This document shows, piece after piece, positions 1 to 9,121 of a stretch of 64,000 nucleotides of DNA. This DNA comes from Sagittula sp048553715 (GTDB taxonomy: Bacteria; Pseudomonadota; Alphaproteobacteria; Rhodobacterales; Rhodobacteraceae): positions 62,001-126,000 of the forward strand of contig NZ_JBLZNC010000004.1 of the NCBI RefSeq assembly GCF_048553715.1, written 5' to 3'. The translations under genes and the position numbers were made by a program. Each line of letters begins with the position of its first letter. Position 1 is the first letter of the stretch. The notes beneath the pieces are model-generated. The model was given only the letters and a program-made list of their open reading frames with translations, was not told the origin of the DNA and did not search any database.

Positions 1-684
1 CAGATCGGCCGCGATATCCTGTCCCGCCTGATCTATGGCGCGCAAAACACCGTTGGCATCGCCTTTGCCACCACGGTTCTGGCCTTCTTGCTGGGGGGCA
101 CGCTGGGCTTTCTTGCGGCGACCTTGCAGGGCTGGACGGACCAGTTGCTCAGCCGTGCGGTCGATGTGCTGATGGCGATCCCTTCGCTGATCTTTTCGCT
201 GCTGCTGATCACCGTGGCCTCGGCCTGGGTGTCGGGCGCGGGTCTGACGGCGGCCATGGTCGTGATCATCGCGGTGATCGATTCGACCCGCGTGTTCCGC
301 CTAAGCCGCGCGGTCGGCATGAACATCGTGGTCATGGATTACATCGAGGCGGCAAAGCTGCGTGGTGAGGGGCTGGGCTATCTCATCTTCCGCGAGATCC
401 TGCCCAATGCGACGGCACCGCTGCTGGCGGAATTCGGGCTGCGATTCTGCTTTGTCTTCCTGACAATCTCGGCGCTGTCTTTCCTTGGCCTTGGTATCCA
501 GCCGCCGCTGGCCGACTGGGGCACCATGGTCAAAGACCTGTCCGGCTTTATCAACTACGCGGTCTTTGCGCCGCAGGTGGCCACCGCGCCGCTGCTGGCG
601 GCGGGCGCAATCGCCCTGCTGACCGTCGCGGTGAACTTTGTCGTGGACTGGATGCTGCACAGAAGCTCGGGGCTCAAAGAATGA
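1..684 (+). CDS. Peptide ABC transporter permease (DppC/OppC type), 5' truncated by window edge
   Basis: Inner-membrane permease of a dipeptide/oligopeptide importer. The frame is open from base 1 and begins inside a GRDILSRLIYGAQNT-like segment, which in DppC/OppC proteins lies ahead of the membrane domain, so only the first part of the gene is missing. Hydrophobic helices alternate with the EAAKLRGEG segment (bases about 346-370), the EAA loop that docks onto the ATPase. The stop overlaps the start of the next gene by 4 bases (ATGA), so the two are translationally coupled. A DppB-type partner permease should lie just upstream of the window. The family is clear; the substrate is not known. 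Confidence 0.93.
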   Translation, partial: QIGRDILSRLIYGAQNTVGIAFATTVLAFLLGGTLGFLAATLQGWTDQLLSRAVDVLMAIPSLIFSLLLITVASAWVSGAGLTAAMVVIIAVIDSTRVFRLSRAVGMNIVVMDYIEAAKLRGEGLGYLIFREILPNATAPLLAEFGLRFCFVFLTISALSFLGLGIQPPLADWGTMVKDLSGFINYAVFAPQVATAPLLAAGAIALLTVAVNFVVDWMLHRSSGLKE

Positions 685-2330
685 CCGATTTCCTTGTAGA
701 AATGCGCGACGTCAAGATCGAAGGCCGGTCTGACGAGACATGGATGCCGATCATCAAAGGCGTCGATCTGACCCTGAAAAAAGGCGAGGTTCTGGGCCTG
801 ATCGGGGAATCCGGTGCGGGCAAATCCACGCTGGGTCTGGCGGCGATGGGCTTTACCCGCGATGGTGTGCGGATCTCTGGCGGGTCTGTCCAGTTTGACG
901 GAATCGATCTGCTCAGCGCCTCGGCTGAACAAAAACGCCAGCTTCTGGGCAAGCGCATCGCCTATGTGGCGCAATCTGCTGCGGCCTCGTTCAACCCGGC
1001 GCATAAGCTGATCGACCAGCACACGGAGGCCCCCGTTCAACATGGCGTGGCGTCGAAATCCGACAGCGCCGAGGACGGGATCGAACTGTACCGCAAGCTG
1101 CGTCTGCCCAACCCTGACGAAATCGGCTTTCGCTATCCGCATCAGGTGTCCGGCGGCCAGTTGCAGCGTGCCATGACCGCGATGGCCATGTCCTGCCGTC
1201 CCGATCTGATCATCTTTGACGAGCCAACTACCGCGCTGGATGTCACCACCCAGATCGAGGTGCTGGCCGCGATCCGCAACATCGTCGAGGAATTCGACAC
1301 CGCTGCCATCTACATCACCCATGATCTGGCCGTTGTGGCGCAGATGGCCGACCGGATCAAAGTGCTGCTGAAGGGCGATGAGGTCGAAGAGGCCGAAACC
1401 CGCGAGATGCTCAGCCATCCCAAGCAGGACTACACCAAAAGCCTGTGGGCCGTGCGTGAATTCATGCGCCCCGCGAAACCCGCACCGGCGGTGGATGCCA
1501 CGCCGGTTGTCAGCGTTCAGAATATCACCGCCGCCTACGGGCGTGTGCCGGTTCTGCATGATGTCAGCTTTGACATTCATGCGGGGCGCACCGTGGCTGT
1601 CGTTGGCGAATCCGGCTCGGGCAAATCCACCACCGCGCGTGTGATCACCGGTCTGTTGCCACAGTCCCAAGGCGTGGTGGAACTGGACGGCGTGGCCTTG
1701 CCCGCCAACTACCGCCAGCGGACCAAGGACCAGCTGCGTCAGGTGCAGATGATCTATCAAATGGCGGACACCGCCCTGAACCCGCGCAAAACCATTGGCG
1801 AACTCATTGGCCGCCCCGTGGAATTCTACGGCGGTCTGAAGGGCCGGGCCAAACGCGACCGCGTGGCCGAGCTGATGGAACAGATCGAACTGCCCGCCAA
1901 ACAATACGCCGACCGCCTGCCATCCGAGCTGTCGGGCGGGCAAAAACAGCGGATCGGCATTGCCCGTGCATTGGCCGCCGAGCCGAAATTCATCATCTGT
2001 GACGAGGTCACCAGCGCGTTGGACCAACTGGTGGCCGAAGGAATCCTGCGCCTGTTGGCCCGCCTGCAGGACGATCTCAACCTCAGCTATATGTTCATCA
2101 CGCATGATCTGGCCACCGTGCGGTCCATCGCCGACGAGGTGGTTGTGATGAAAAACGGTGCCGTGGTGGAACAGGGGCCAAAGCTCGATATGTTCCAGCC
2201 GCCGCATCACCCCTATACGGATCTTTTGCTGTCATCGGTGCCTGAAATGGACCCCGACTGGCTGACGAATCTGCTGCAGGAACGTGGCGTCGACAACATT
2301 GGCGATGCGGCAGTTGATAACATGCGCTGA
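681..2330 (+). CDS. Dipeptide/oligopeptide ABC transporter ATP-binding protein, two fused ATPase domains
   Basis: Energises the peptide importer encoded by its neighbours. The 549-residue protein is a tandem of DppD- and DppF-like ATPases. The first half has Walker A GESGAGKST (about residues 42-50), signature SGGQLQR and Walker B LIIFDEPTTALD. The second half has GESGSGKST, LSGGQKQR and FIICDEVTSALD. Both nucleotide sites therefore look intact and one polypeptide replaces the usual heterodimer. The start overlaps the upstream permease stop, and 65 bases separate it from the binding-protein gene. Fused peptide ATPases are common in Rhodobacterales. Specificity cannot be read from the sequence. 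Confidence 0.94.
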   Translation: MTDFLVEMRDVKIEGRSDETWMPIIKGVDLTLKKGEVLGLIGESGAGKSTLGLAAMGFTRDGVRISGGSVQFDGIDLLSASAEQKRQLLGKRIAYVAQSAAASFNPAHKLIDQHTEAPVQHGVASKSDSAEDGIELYRKLRLPNPDEIGFRYPHQVSGGQLQRAMTAMAMSCRPDLIIFDEPTTALDVTTQIEVLAAIRNIVEEFDTAAIYITHDLAVVAQMADRIKVLLKGDEVEEAETREMLSHPKQDYTKSLWAVREFMRPAKPAPAVDATPVVSVQNITAAYGRVPVLHDVSFDIHAGRTVAVVGESGSGKSTTARVITGLLPQSQGVVELDGVALPANYRQRTKDQLRQVQMIYQMADTALNPRKTIGELIGRPVEFYGGLKGRAKRDRVAELMEQIELPAKQYADRLPSELSGGQKQRIGIARALAAEPKFIICDEVTSALDQLVAEGILRLLARLQDDLNLSYMFITHDLATVRSIADEVVVMKNGAVVEQGPKLDMFQPPHHPYTDLLLSSVPEMDPDWLTNLLQERGVDNIGDAAVDNMR

Positions 2331-2395
2331 CAGCCGCTAGGCTGTGGCCACAAACAAAACCGCAGAAGCGGAAAAACCAATCAGGGAGACGACAA

Positions 2396-3949
2396 ATGAC
2401 ACGGATTAGCAGACGCGGACTTTTGACAACCGGCGCCGCCGCCGGTGTTCTGGCCGCAAGCGGCCTGCCGCTGCGCGCGCAGGCCAAAAAGGGCGGTCGC
2501 CTGCGTGCGGGCCTTGGCGGGGCGAACACCTCGGACAGCTGGGACGCACGGACCCACTCCGACCTGTTCATGATCGCTGCGGCACAGGGCGCGGTCTTTG
2601 ACAGCCTCACAGAGGTCAAGGCAGACGGCACGCTGACCGGCGAGCTGGCCGAAAGCTGGGAAGCCTCGGCAGACGCCAAGACATGGACCTTCAACCTGCG
2701 CTCGGGCGTGACCTTCCACAACGGCAAGGCGTTCGGTGCGGATGATGTGATCGAATCGCTGCAGATGCACGTGGCCGAAGGCGCGAAATCCGCCGCCAAG
2801 CCCATCGTCGAAGCGATCACCGAGATGAAAAAGCTCGGCGACCTGCAGGTGCAGTTCACGCTCAACAGTGGCAATGCGGACTTCCCCTACCTGCTGTCCG
2901 ATTACCACATCCTGATCTACCCCGCAGGCCAGATCGAAGAAGCCATCGCCAACGGCATCGGCACGGGCCTCTATCAGGTCCAGTCGTTTGAGCCGGGCGT
3001 GCGCATGGTCGCCACCCGCTACGCCGACCACTACAAAGGTGACAGCGCGGGCCACTTCGACGAGATCGAATACATCGCGATCAACGACAACACCGCGCGA
3101 ATGAACGCGCTGATGACCGGTCAGGTGGATGCGATCAACCGCATCGACTTCAAAACCGAAGCCCTGCTGAAAGCGAACCCGATGGTCCGCATTCAGGAAG
3201 TGACCGGCAACCAGCAGTACACTTTCCCGATGCTGACCAACAACGCACCGTTCAACGATGTGAACGTGCGCAAGGCGCTGAAATACGGCATCAATCGTCA
3301 GGAAATGGTCGACAAGATCCTGCTGGGCCATGGCCGCGTCGGCAACGACAGCCCCATCGGCCCCGCAAACCAGTACTTTGCCGATGATATGGAACAGCTC
3401 GCCTACGATCCCGACAAGGCGAAATTCTACCTCAAAGAGGCGGGTCTGGATTCCATCGATCTCGACCTCTCGGCCTCCAACGCAGCCTTCGAAGGTGCGG
3501 TGGACGCAGCCCAGCTGTTCCAGGCCTCTGCCAAGGCAGGCGGCGTGAACATCAACGTCGTTCAGGAACCCGCAGACGGCTACTGGTCCAACGTCTGGCT
3601 GAAAAAGGACTTCTGCGCCTGCTACTGGTCCGGCCGCGCGACCGAGGACTGGATGTTCTCCACCGCCTACGAGGCCGGCGTGCCGTGGAACGACAGCCAG
3701 TGGGACGAGGGCGACAGCGCCCGCTTCCAGGAGCTCCTGCTGACCGCGCGTGCGGAACTCGACAGCGCCAAGCGCCGCGAGCAATACGCCGAAATGCAGA
3801 TGATCCTGCGCGACGAAGGCGGCGTTATTATCCCGATGTTCGCCAACTACGTGCAGGCCGTCAGCAACAAGGTCGCCAATCCCGAAACGGTCGGCAACCT
3901 CTGGCAGATGGACAACGCCCGTATGGCGGAACGCTGGTGGATGGCCTGA
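2396..3949 (+). CDS. Peptide ABC transporter substrate-binding protein (family 5), Tat-exported
   Basis: Periplasmic solute receptor of the DppA/OppA class, 517 residues, the usual length for family 5. The N-terminus is a twin-arginine signal (SRRGLLTTG, then a hydrophobic stretch, cleavage near LRAQA), so the protein is probably exported folded. The body carries family features such as LAESWEASADAKTWTFNLR and the VRKALKYGINR helix region. A GGGAGA ribosome-binding site lies just before the ATG. It is the last gene of the transporter operon, followed 25 bases later by a hairpin terminator. The ligand may be a peptide or another small amphipathic solute. Confidence 0.93.
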   Translation: MTRISRRGLLTTGAAAGVLAASGLPLRAQAKKGGRLRAGLGGANTSDSWDARTHSDLFMIAAAQGAVFDSLTEVKADGTLTGELAESWEASADAKTWTFNLRSGVTFHNGKAFGADDVIESLQMHVAEGAKSAAKPIVEAITEMKKLGDLQVQFTLNSGNADFPYLLSDYHILIYPAGQIEEAIANGIGTGLYQVQSFEPGVRMVATRYADHYKGDSAGHFDEIEYIAINDNTARMNALMTGQVDAINRIDFKTEALLKANPMVRIQEVTGNQQYTFPMLTNNAPFNDVNVRKALKYGINRQEMVDKILLGHGRVGNDSPIGPANQYFADDMEQLAYDPDKAKFYLKEAGLDSIDLDLSASNAAFEGAVDAAQLFQASAKAGGVNINVVQEPADGYWSNVWLKKDFCACYWSGRATEDWMFSTAYEAGVPWNDSQWDEGDSARFQELLLTARAELDSAKRREQYAEMQMILRDEGGVIIPMFANYVQAVSNKVANPETVGNLWQMDNARMAERWWMA

Positions 3950-3973
3950 TCGGCCCCAACCCCAGCCAAAACA

Positions 3974-4000
3974 AAAGGGCGGCCCACGGGTCGCCCTTTC
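3974..4000 (+). terminator. Rho-independent terminator of the peptide transporter operon
   Basis: AAAGGGCG (3974-3981) pairs with CGCCCTTT (3992-3999), and the stem can extend inwards through CCC/GGG. It sits 25 bases after the binding-protein stop. The T tract is short. Confidence 0.75.
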
Positions 4001-4024
4001 TCGTTCCATCTATCTCCCGCCCCT

Positions 4025-4103
4025 GCTTTTCCTTGGCCAAATACCTGCAAGGGGGCCGGGGGACGGCACGTCCCCCGCGGATCGCCCGCCGCAAGGCGGG
4101 GGA
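4025..4103. repeat. Two adjacent GC-rich hairpins between convergent transcription units, possibly REP-like
   Basis: A 7-bp stem GGGGGAC/GTCCCCC (4058-4076) is followed by CCCGCC/GGCGGG (4085-4100), next to a CCTTGGCCAAATAC segment at about 4031-4044. The hairpins could simply end hslU transcription on the minus strand, although no strong U tract follows. They could also be one copy of a repetitive extragenic palindrome. I see no second copy in this window. Confidence 0.35.
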
Positions 4104-4109
4104 AACCTG

Positions 4110-5420
4110 TTACAGCACGTAGCGCGACAGATCGGTGGACCGTGTCAGATCGCCAAGCTGCGCCTCGACGAACGCTTCATCCACGGTGATTTCCTCGCCG
4201 CCCTTGTCCGGCGCGTGAAAGCTCAGCTCCTCGAACACCCGCTCCATCACGGTGTACAGCCGCCGTGCGCCGATGTTCTCGACCGATCCGTTAACCTCTG
4301 CGGCGATGCGGGCCAGTGCGTGAATGCCCCCTTCGGTAAAGGTCACGGTGACCTCCTCGGTGGCCATCAGCGCCGTATACTGGCGGGTCAGCGCATTGTC
4401 GGTTTCCGTCAGGATGCGGACAAAATCATCCTCGGTCAGGGCGCGCAGGTTTACACGGATCGGCAGACGCCCCTGCAATTCCGGCAGCAGGTCCGACGGC
4501 TTGGCGATATGGAACGCGCCGCTGGCGATGAACAGGATGTGGTCGGTCTTGACCGTTCCGTGTTTGGTCGACACGGTTGTGCCCTCGATCAGGGGCAGCA
4601 GATCCCGCTGCACCCCCTCGCGTGAGACGTCACCGCCCCGGGCATCCTGACGGGCGCACACCTTGTCGATCTCGTCCAGAAACACGATCCCGTTCTGTTC
4701 AACCGCGTCCAACGCCGCCTGTTTGACGGTCTCGTCATCCAGCAGCTTGTCGGCCTCTTCGTTGATCAGCAGGTCATAGCTTTGCGCGACCGTCATCGAT
4801 TTGCGCGTGGTGCGCCCGGCAAAGGCTTTGCCAAAGATATCGCCCAGATTCATCATCCCCATCTGGCCGCCGCCGGGCTGACCGGGAATGTCCATCATCG
4901 GAAAGGGATTGGCGGTCTCGGCCACATCCAGTTCGATGACCGTATCGTCCAGCTCGCCGGCCTTCAGCTTGCGGCGGAACATCTCGCGCGTCTGGTCACG
5001 TGCATCCGATCCGGCGATGGCCTCAATAACACGGTCCTCTGCTGCCTGATGGGCGCGGGCCTTCACGTCCTCGCGCATCCATTCGCGGGTGTCGACAATG
5101 GCCGTGTCCACCAGATCGCGGATGATCTGTTCCACGTCGCGCCCGACATAGCCCACCTCGGTGAACTTGGTGGCCTCGACCTTGATGAACGGCGCGCGGG
5201 CCAGTTTTGCCAGACGGCGGCTGATTTCGGTTTTGCCGACGCCGGTGGGGCCGATCATCAGGATGTTTTTGGGATAGACCTCGTCGCGCAGGTCATCGCC
5301 CAACTGTTTGCGGCGCCAGCGATTGCGCAGGGCGACGGCGGTGGCACGCTTGGCCTCGGCTTGGCCGATGATGAAACGGTCGAGTTCCGAGACGATTTCG
5401 CGGGGCGTGAGGTCAGTCAT
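4110..5420 (-). CDS. hslU: ATP-dependent protease ATPase subunit HslU
   Basis: AAA+ unfoldase that feeds substrates to the HslV peptidase in the cytoplasmic HslUV protease. It has 436 residues and starts MTDLTPREIV, the conserved HslU N-terminus. Walker A GPTGVGKT is at residues 57-64, Walker B is GIVFLDEIDK, and the C-terminus ends in the hydrophobic RYVL tail that inserts into HslV. I chose the ATG at 5420 because it gives the family N-terminus and is preceded by AAGGACACCC; an upstream in-frame start at 5474 would add 18 unrelated residues. Its partner hslV lies 1.9 kb away on the same strand with two opposite-strand genes between them. Confidence 0.97.
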   Translation of the reverse strand: MTDLTPREIVSELDRFIIGQAEAKRATAVALRNRWRRKQLGDDLRDEVYPKNILMIGPTGVGKTEISRRLAKLARAPFIKVEATKFTEVGYVGRDVEQIIRDLVDTAIVDTREWMREDVKARAHQAAEDRVIEAIAGSDARDQTREMFRRKLKAGELDDTVIELDVAETANPFPMMDIPGQPGGGQMGMMNLGDIFGKAFAGRTTRKSMTVAQSYDLLINEEADKLLDDETVKQAALDAVEQNGIVFLDEIDKVCARQDARGGDVSREGVQRDLLPLIEGTTVSTKHGTVKTDHILFIASGAFHIAKPSDLLPELQGRLPIRVNLRALTEDDFVRILTETDNALTRQYTALMATEEVTVTFTEGGIHALARIAAEVNGSVENIGARRLYTVMERVFEELSFHAPDKGGEEITVDEAFVEAQLGDLTRSTDLSRYVL

Positions 5421-5545
5421 GGGTGTCCTTTTCAACGGTTGGCTTTGAGATAACCAATGCTGCGGAAATTCCAAGCCCTGCGGCGGATCTTGACGGAACC
5501 TGCCCGCGCCCCGACGTGTTCACCCACAGGATTGGAGATCTCTGA

Positions 5546-6511
5546 ATGCCTGACACCGGCACCTTACCCGCTGCCGCAGCCTCTGTCACACAGACGGGGC
5601 CTGTGGTGATCATCACCAACCGCAAGTCCGGGCGCAATTCGCGCGACCGGGCCGCAGTCGAGGCCGCCGCCCGCGCCCTTGGCGGCGAGATCGTATCGTT
5701 CAGCGGTGGCAAGGGGCTGATGCGGGCGATTGCCCAGACCCGCGCGCGCCGCCCGTCGCTGGTGGTCGCCGCAGGCGGTGATGGCACCGCCATGGCCGTG
5801 GCCAATGCCTTTCTCGGCAGTGATGTGGGGTTTGCCGTTCTACCCTTGGGCACGTTCAACTATTTCGCGCGCGGGCTCGGCCTGTCCGAGGACCCGCAAG
5901 AGGCTGCAGAACAGCTATCGCGCGGGCGCATCATCGATCTGCGGGTTGCGCAGGTGAACGGTCAGGTGTTTCTGAACAACGCCTCGGTGGGCATCTACCC
6001 GTCGATCCTGAAAGTGCGCGAGACGATCTATCAGAAATGGGGCCGACGCCGCATCATGGCCCATTGGTCGGTGGTCAAAACCTTCCTGCGGTTTCGCAAA
6101 CCCATGCGGGTGCGGATCACGATGGATGGCGACGGTGGGCGCTACCGCACAGCATTGGTGTTTGTGGCGCGCTCGGCCTTTCAACTGGACCGCTTCGGGC
6201 TGGAGGGGACGGATGTTGTCCGCGACGGTGGATTTGCCGTGCTGCTGGTGAATGCCCGCACCCGGCTGGAGCTGTTCCGGCGCGTGTTCAAGCTGGCGCT
6301 TGGCACTGTTGAGGAAGGCGTCGACTATGACCTGTTCGCAGCCAATACGCTCGACATAGATATCGAAGGGCGCAACCGCGTTCTGCTGGCCTATGACGGC
6401 GAGAAAAAGCGCACCAGCGCGCCCTTGCGCTTTGCCATGTCGGATCAGGTTCTGCGCGTTCTGGTGCCCGCAGGCGACGCCCCCGATGCCACTGAAAAGG
6501 AAGCGTCATGA
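5546..6511 (+). CDS. Diacylglycerol kinase-family lipid kinase (YegS/DagK-like)
   Basis: Soluble lipid kinase of the DAGK catalytic family, 321 residues. The N-terminal lobe has the nucleotide-binding motif GGDGTAMAVA (residues about 75-84) followed by LPLGTFNYFARGLGL, the family's PxGTxN loop. Family members phosphorylate diacylglycerol or related lipids; the substrate here is not known. GGAG lies 8 bases before the ATG. Its stop overlaps the next start (ATGA), so it is coupled to the phosphoesterase that follows. The pair suggests a linked lipid-phosphate function, but that is inferred from position alone. The gene diverges from hslU across a 125-bp gap. Confidence 0.9.
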   Translation: MPDTGTLPAAAASVTQTGPVVIITNRKSGRNSRDRAAVEAAARALGGEIVSFSGGKGLMRAIAQTRARRPSLVVAAGGDGTAMAVANAFLGSDVGFAVLPLGTFNYFARGLGLSEDPQEAAEQLSRGRIIDLRVAQVNGQVFLNNASVGIYPSILKVRETIYQKWGRRRIMAHWSVVKTFLRFRKPMRVRITMDGDGGRYRTALVFVARSAFQLDRFGLEGTDVVRDGGFAVLLVNARTRLELFRRVFKLALGTVEEGVDYDLFAANTLDIDIEGRNRVLLAYDGEKKRTSAPLRFAMSDQVLRVLVPAGDAPDATEKEAS

Positions 6512-7290
6512 AACGTGTTCTGCATCTGTCGGATCTGCACTACGGCAAGGATCGTGCTGATCTTGAAGAGCCGCTGCTGGACACGATCCACCAGTTGCAG
6601 CCCGATCTTGTGGCGATCTCAGGTGATTTCACACAACGCGCCCGCAGGCGGCAGTTCGCCCGTGCCCGCGCCTTTCTGGACCGGCTGCAGGTGCCGTGGC
6701 TGGCCGTTCCCGGCAATCACGATACGCCGCTGGATAACCTGTGGGTGCGGTTGACGAAGCCTTGGCAACGCTACCGTCAGGCCATCCACGAAGAGCTGGA
6801 GCCGGTCTATCAGGACGAGGGCATGGTTGTGGTCGGCATCAACACAGTCAACCGCTTTGCATGGCAGCGCGGGCGGCTGTCGGACCGGCGGGTGACGCGC
6901 GCCTGCCGCGCCTTTCTGGACGATGATCCCCGCGCGCGGCTTGTGATGCTGCACCATCCGCTGCAACACGGCCCCGAGGTCGAGAAACGCCTGATGCGCG
7001 GCGCGGACGAGGCCTTGCAGGCACTGGCAGGCTGTGGCGCGCAGATTGTGCTGTCAGGGCATCTGCACAACACCATCATCGCGCCGTTCCGGGCATGGCC
7101 AGAGCTGCTGTTTGTTCAGGCGGGCACCTGCCTGTCCAGCCGCGTGCGCGGCGAGACCAACATGTTCAACCTGCTGGATCTGTGGGGGGATCAGGTGCGG
7201 GTCCAAAGCTGGGGCGCAATCGACGGTGTCTTTGACGCACGCGAGACATGGAGCTACCGGCTGGACGGGGGCCATTGGCAGCGGGTGTGA
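6508..7290 (+). CDS. Calcineurin-like metallophosphoesterase
   Basis: Binuclear metal-dependent phosphoesterase of 260 residues. The metal ligands are visible in order: HLSDLHYG (about residues 6-13), GDFTQRA, PGNHD, MLHHPL and SGHLHN. This matches the class III cyclic-nucleotide-phosphodiesterase-like branch of the superfamily. No signal peptide is visible, so it should be cytoplasmic. It is translationally coupled to the lipid kinase by a 4-base overlap. It converges with hslV, with 19 bases between the stops. The substrate could be a lipid phosphate, cyclic nucleotide or other phosphoester; the sequence does not say. Confidence 0.9.
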   Translation: MKRVLHLSDLHYGKDRADLEEPLLDTIHQLQPDLVAISGDFTQRARRRQFARARAFLDRLQVPWLAVPGNHDTPLDNLWVRLTKPWQRYRQAIHEELEPVYQDEGMVVVGINTVNRFAWQRGRLSDRRVTRACRAFLDDDPRARLVMLHHPLQHGPEVEKRLMRGADEALQALAGCGAQIVLSGHLHNTIIAPFRAWPELLFVQAGTCLSSRVRGETNMFNLLDLWGDQVRVQSWGAIDGVFDARETWSYRLDGGHWQRV

Positions 7291-7309
7291 CGCCGCCACC
7301 GGCCAAAAA

Positions 7310-7858
7310 TCAGATCGCTTCGACCGTCAGCCGACCGTTGGTGTAGACACAGATGTCTGCGGCGATGGCCATTGCCTCGCGCGCGACGGTCTCGGCGTCT
7401 TTGTCCGTGTCCATCATGCCGCGCGCTGCGGCCAGCGCAAAGTTGCCGCCCGAACCGATGGCGGCCACGTCATGTTCCGGTTCCAGAACATCGCCCGCGC
7501 CGGTGATGACCAGCAGTTCGGTGCCATCGGTCACGATCAGCATGGCCTCCAGCTTGGACAGGTATTTGTCGGTGCGCCAGTCCTTGGCCAGCTCGACACT
7601 GGCGCGCTGCAGTTGCCCCGGCGTGGCCTCCAGCTTGGTTTCCAGCCGCTCCAGAAGCGTGAAGGCATCGGCGGTCGATCCGGCAAAGCCCACGATCACG
7701 TCATGCCCGCCCGGTGACAGGCGGCGCACCTTGCGCGCGGTGCCCTTGATGACGGTCTGCCCCAAAGAGACCTGACCGTCTCCGGCGATCACGACTTTGC
7801 CGCCCTTGCGGACGCCGATGATGGTGGTGCCATGCCAGCCGGGAAATTCGTTGCTCAT
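7310..7858 (-). CDS. hslV: ATP-dependent protease peptidase subunit HslV
   Basis: Threonine peptidase of the HslUV protease, forming the dodecameric proteolytic core. The 182-residue protein carries a short propeptide, MSNEFPGWHG, ahead of TTIIGVRKGG. Thr11 becomes the catalytic N-terminal nucleophile after processing. Other family features include GFAGSTADAF and AIGSGGNFALAAARG. I chose the ATG at 7858 because GGAGACGAC precedes it and it matches the usual alphaproteobacterial length. The hslU gene lies downstream on the same strand, but an oppositely oriented gene pair intervenes, so the two are unlikely to share one simple transcript. Confidence 0.97.
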   Translation of the reverse strand: MSNEFPGWHGTTIIGVRKGGKVVIAGDGQVSLGQTVIKGTARKVRRLSPGGHDVIVGFAGSTADAFTLLERLETKLEATPGQLQRASVELAKDWRTDKYLSKLEAMLIVTDGTELLVITGAGDVLEPEHDVAAIGSGGNFALAAARGMMDTDKDAETVAREAMAIAADICVYTNGRLTVEAI

Positions 7859-7915
7859 GTCGTCTCCTTTGCTTGGGGGAGATATGGCAACGCAGCCGCC
7901 GCAGGGCAAGGGTGG

Positions 7916-9058
7916 CTAGACCTGCGGGGCCTCCCACGGTTCGATCTGATGGTCGGCAGGGACATGGGCGGGCAGGGGGCCGGCCTGTTCGACAGAGCCA
8001 TGGATCAATGCCCCCTCCGGCACGGCGCGGGGTTCGGACATAGGGATAACATAGCCGCCAAAGCCTGCGCGCCGTGAACCTGCGGGTTTGCGGCGCGGCA
8101 AATATTCCATCATGCGCCACCCCACGGTCATGGAGTTATGCTCCTTCGCCGTGGCATCCGGCGGGGTGTAGCGTTTCTCGTCAGGGATGATCTTGCCCAG
8201 TACGATGTGGTCGACGGTGTCATCATCATAGGCCAACCCCAACTGGCGGCTTTCGCGGATCATCCAGTACAGCGGGATCTTGGCGAGGGCGGATTCCGCC
8301 TCGGGGTAGCCGCCTCCCACATCGCCATGCGCCCCGCGAAACCAGACTTCACGCAGGTCCTGCGGATGGTCCTTATGCTGCTGTCCGGCGGGCCAAAGCT
8401 GTGGGCGGTACATTGTGCGCCGTTCTGACAGGGCCACCGCGTGGCGCACCGCCTGCACCGACGGGTTGAGCCGGACATGGGCGTGGCTGCGCAAGCGGGG
8501 CAGCACCCGCCCGCTTTCGATGACAGAGGCGACCGTGTCGAACAGGCCCAGAAAGCGGATCGACACCGGCATCGGGTCTATGATGCGGCAAAACAGGCGG
8601 ATTTCCTCGACATCGGCGGCGTCTTCGGTGTCTGAAATCCGTTTGTAGGCGCGATAGGTATAGTCGAGCAGGTTCAGGTTGCGCGCCTGCATCAGGCCGA
8701 AACTGTGCAGAAATCCGGCCAGCACCCGCGCCGTGTAAGCCCCGCGCGAAAAGCCGAACAGCCAGATGCGGTCCTGTTCGCCGTGTTCATCCACCTGCAC
8801 CGTATCGACGAGAAAGCGGTAGGCTTCTTTGACATTCCGGTCGAGCCCCCAGCCCGTGGCCATGCCCCAGACCTCTTGCGCCTTGCGCGGTATCTGGGAC
8901 CACGAATCCTCGGACCCGAAGGTGCCGACACCGGGATCGTACCAGACGATCTGGTCAGGGGTTTTCTGAAGCGTGCCGTACAAACGTAAAATATTCGTCC
9001 GGTCGGCGGAAATTTCGTTCGACGTGCCGTCGAGCAGCAAAACAATGTCTCTGGCCAT
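7916..9058 (-). CDS. DUF2235 alpha/beta-hydrolase domain protein
   Basis: Protein of 380 residues whose start, MARDIVLLLDGTSNEI, and nucleophile elbow GFSRGAYTARV define DUF2235, an alpha/beta-hydrolase family. Some family members are phospholipase effectors of type VI secretion. No secretion genes, VgrG/PAAR domain or signal peptide are present here, so a cytoplasmic role is more likely. The ATG at 9058 is preferred over an in-frame TTG at 9076 because AGGA lies 7 bases upstream. That ribosome-binding site falls in one arm of a 7-bp inverted repeat, which may control translation. The stop is 57 bases from the hslV start on the same strand. Confidence 0.88.
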   Translation of the reverse strand: MARDIVLLLDGTSNEISADRTNILRLYGTLQKTPDQIVWYDPGVGTFGSEDSWSQIPRKAQEVWGMATGWGLDRNVKEAYRFLVDTVQVDEHGEQDRIWLFGFSRGAYTARVLAGFLHSFGLMQARNLNLLDYTYRAYKRISDTEDAADVEEIRLFCRIIDPMPVSIRFLGLFDTVASVIESGRVLPRLRSHAHVRLNPSVQAVRHAVALSERRTMYRPQLWPAGQQHKDHPQDLREVWFRGAHGDVGGGYPEAESALAKIPLYWMIRESRQLGLAYDDDTVDHIVLGKIIPDEKRYTPPDATAKEHNSMTVGWRMMEYLPRRKPAGSRRAGFGGYVIPMSEPRAVPEGALIHGSVEQAGPLPAHVPADHQIEPWEAPQV

Positions 9059-9066
9059 AATTATAT

Positions 9067-9086
9067 CCTGAATCAATCAATTCAGG
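9067..9086 (-). promoter_or_regulatory. Inverted repeat overlapping the ribosome-binding site of the DUF2235 gene
   Basis: CCTGAAT (9067-9073) and ATTCAGG (9080-9086) are perfect complements around a 6-base spacer. On the minus strand the second arm contains the AGG of the ribosome-binding site 8 bases before the ATG. It could be an RNA hairpin that hides the site or an operator for a dimeric repressor. Confidence 0.45.
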
Positions 9087-9121
9087 GTAGTTTAGCGCCG
9101 AGACATCCGCCGGTCACCCTG

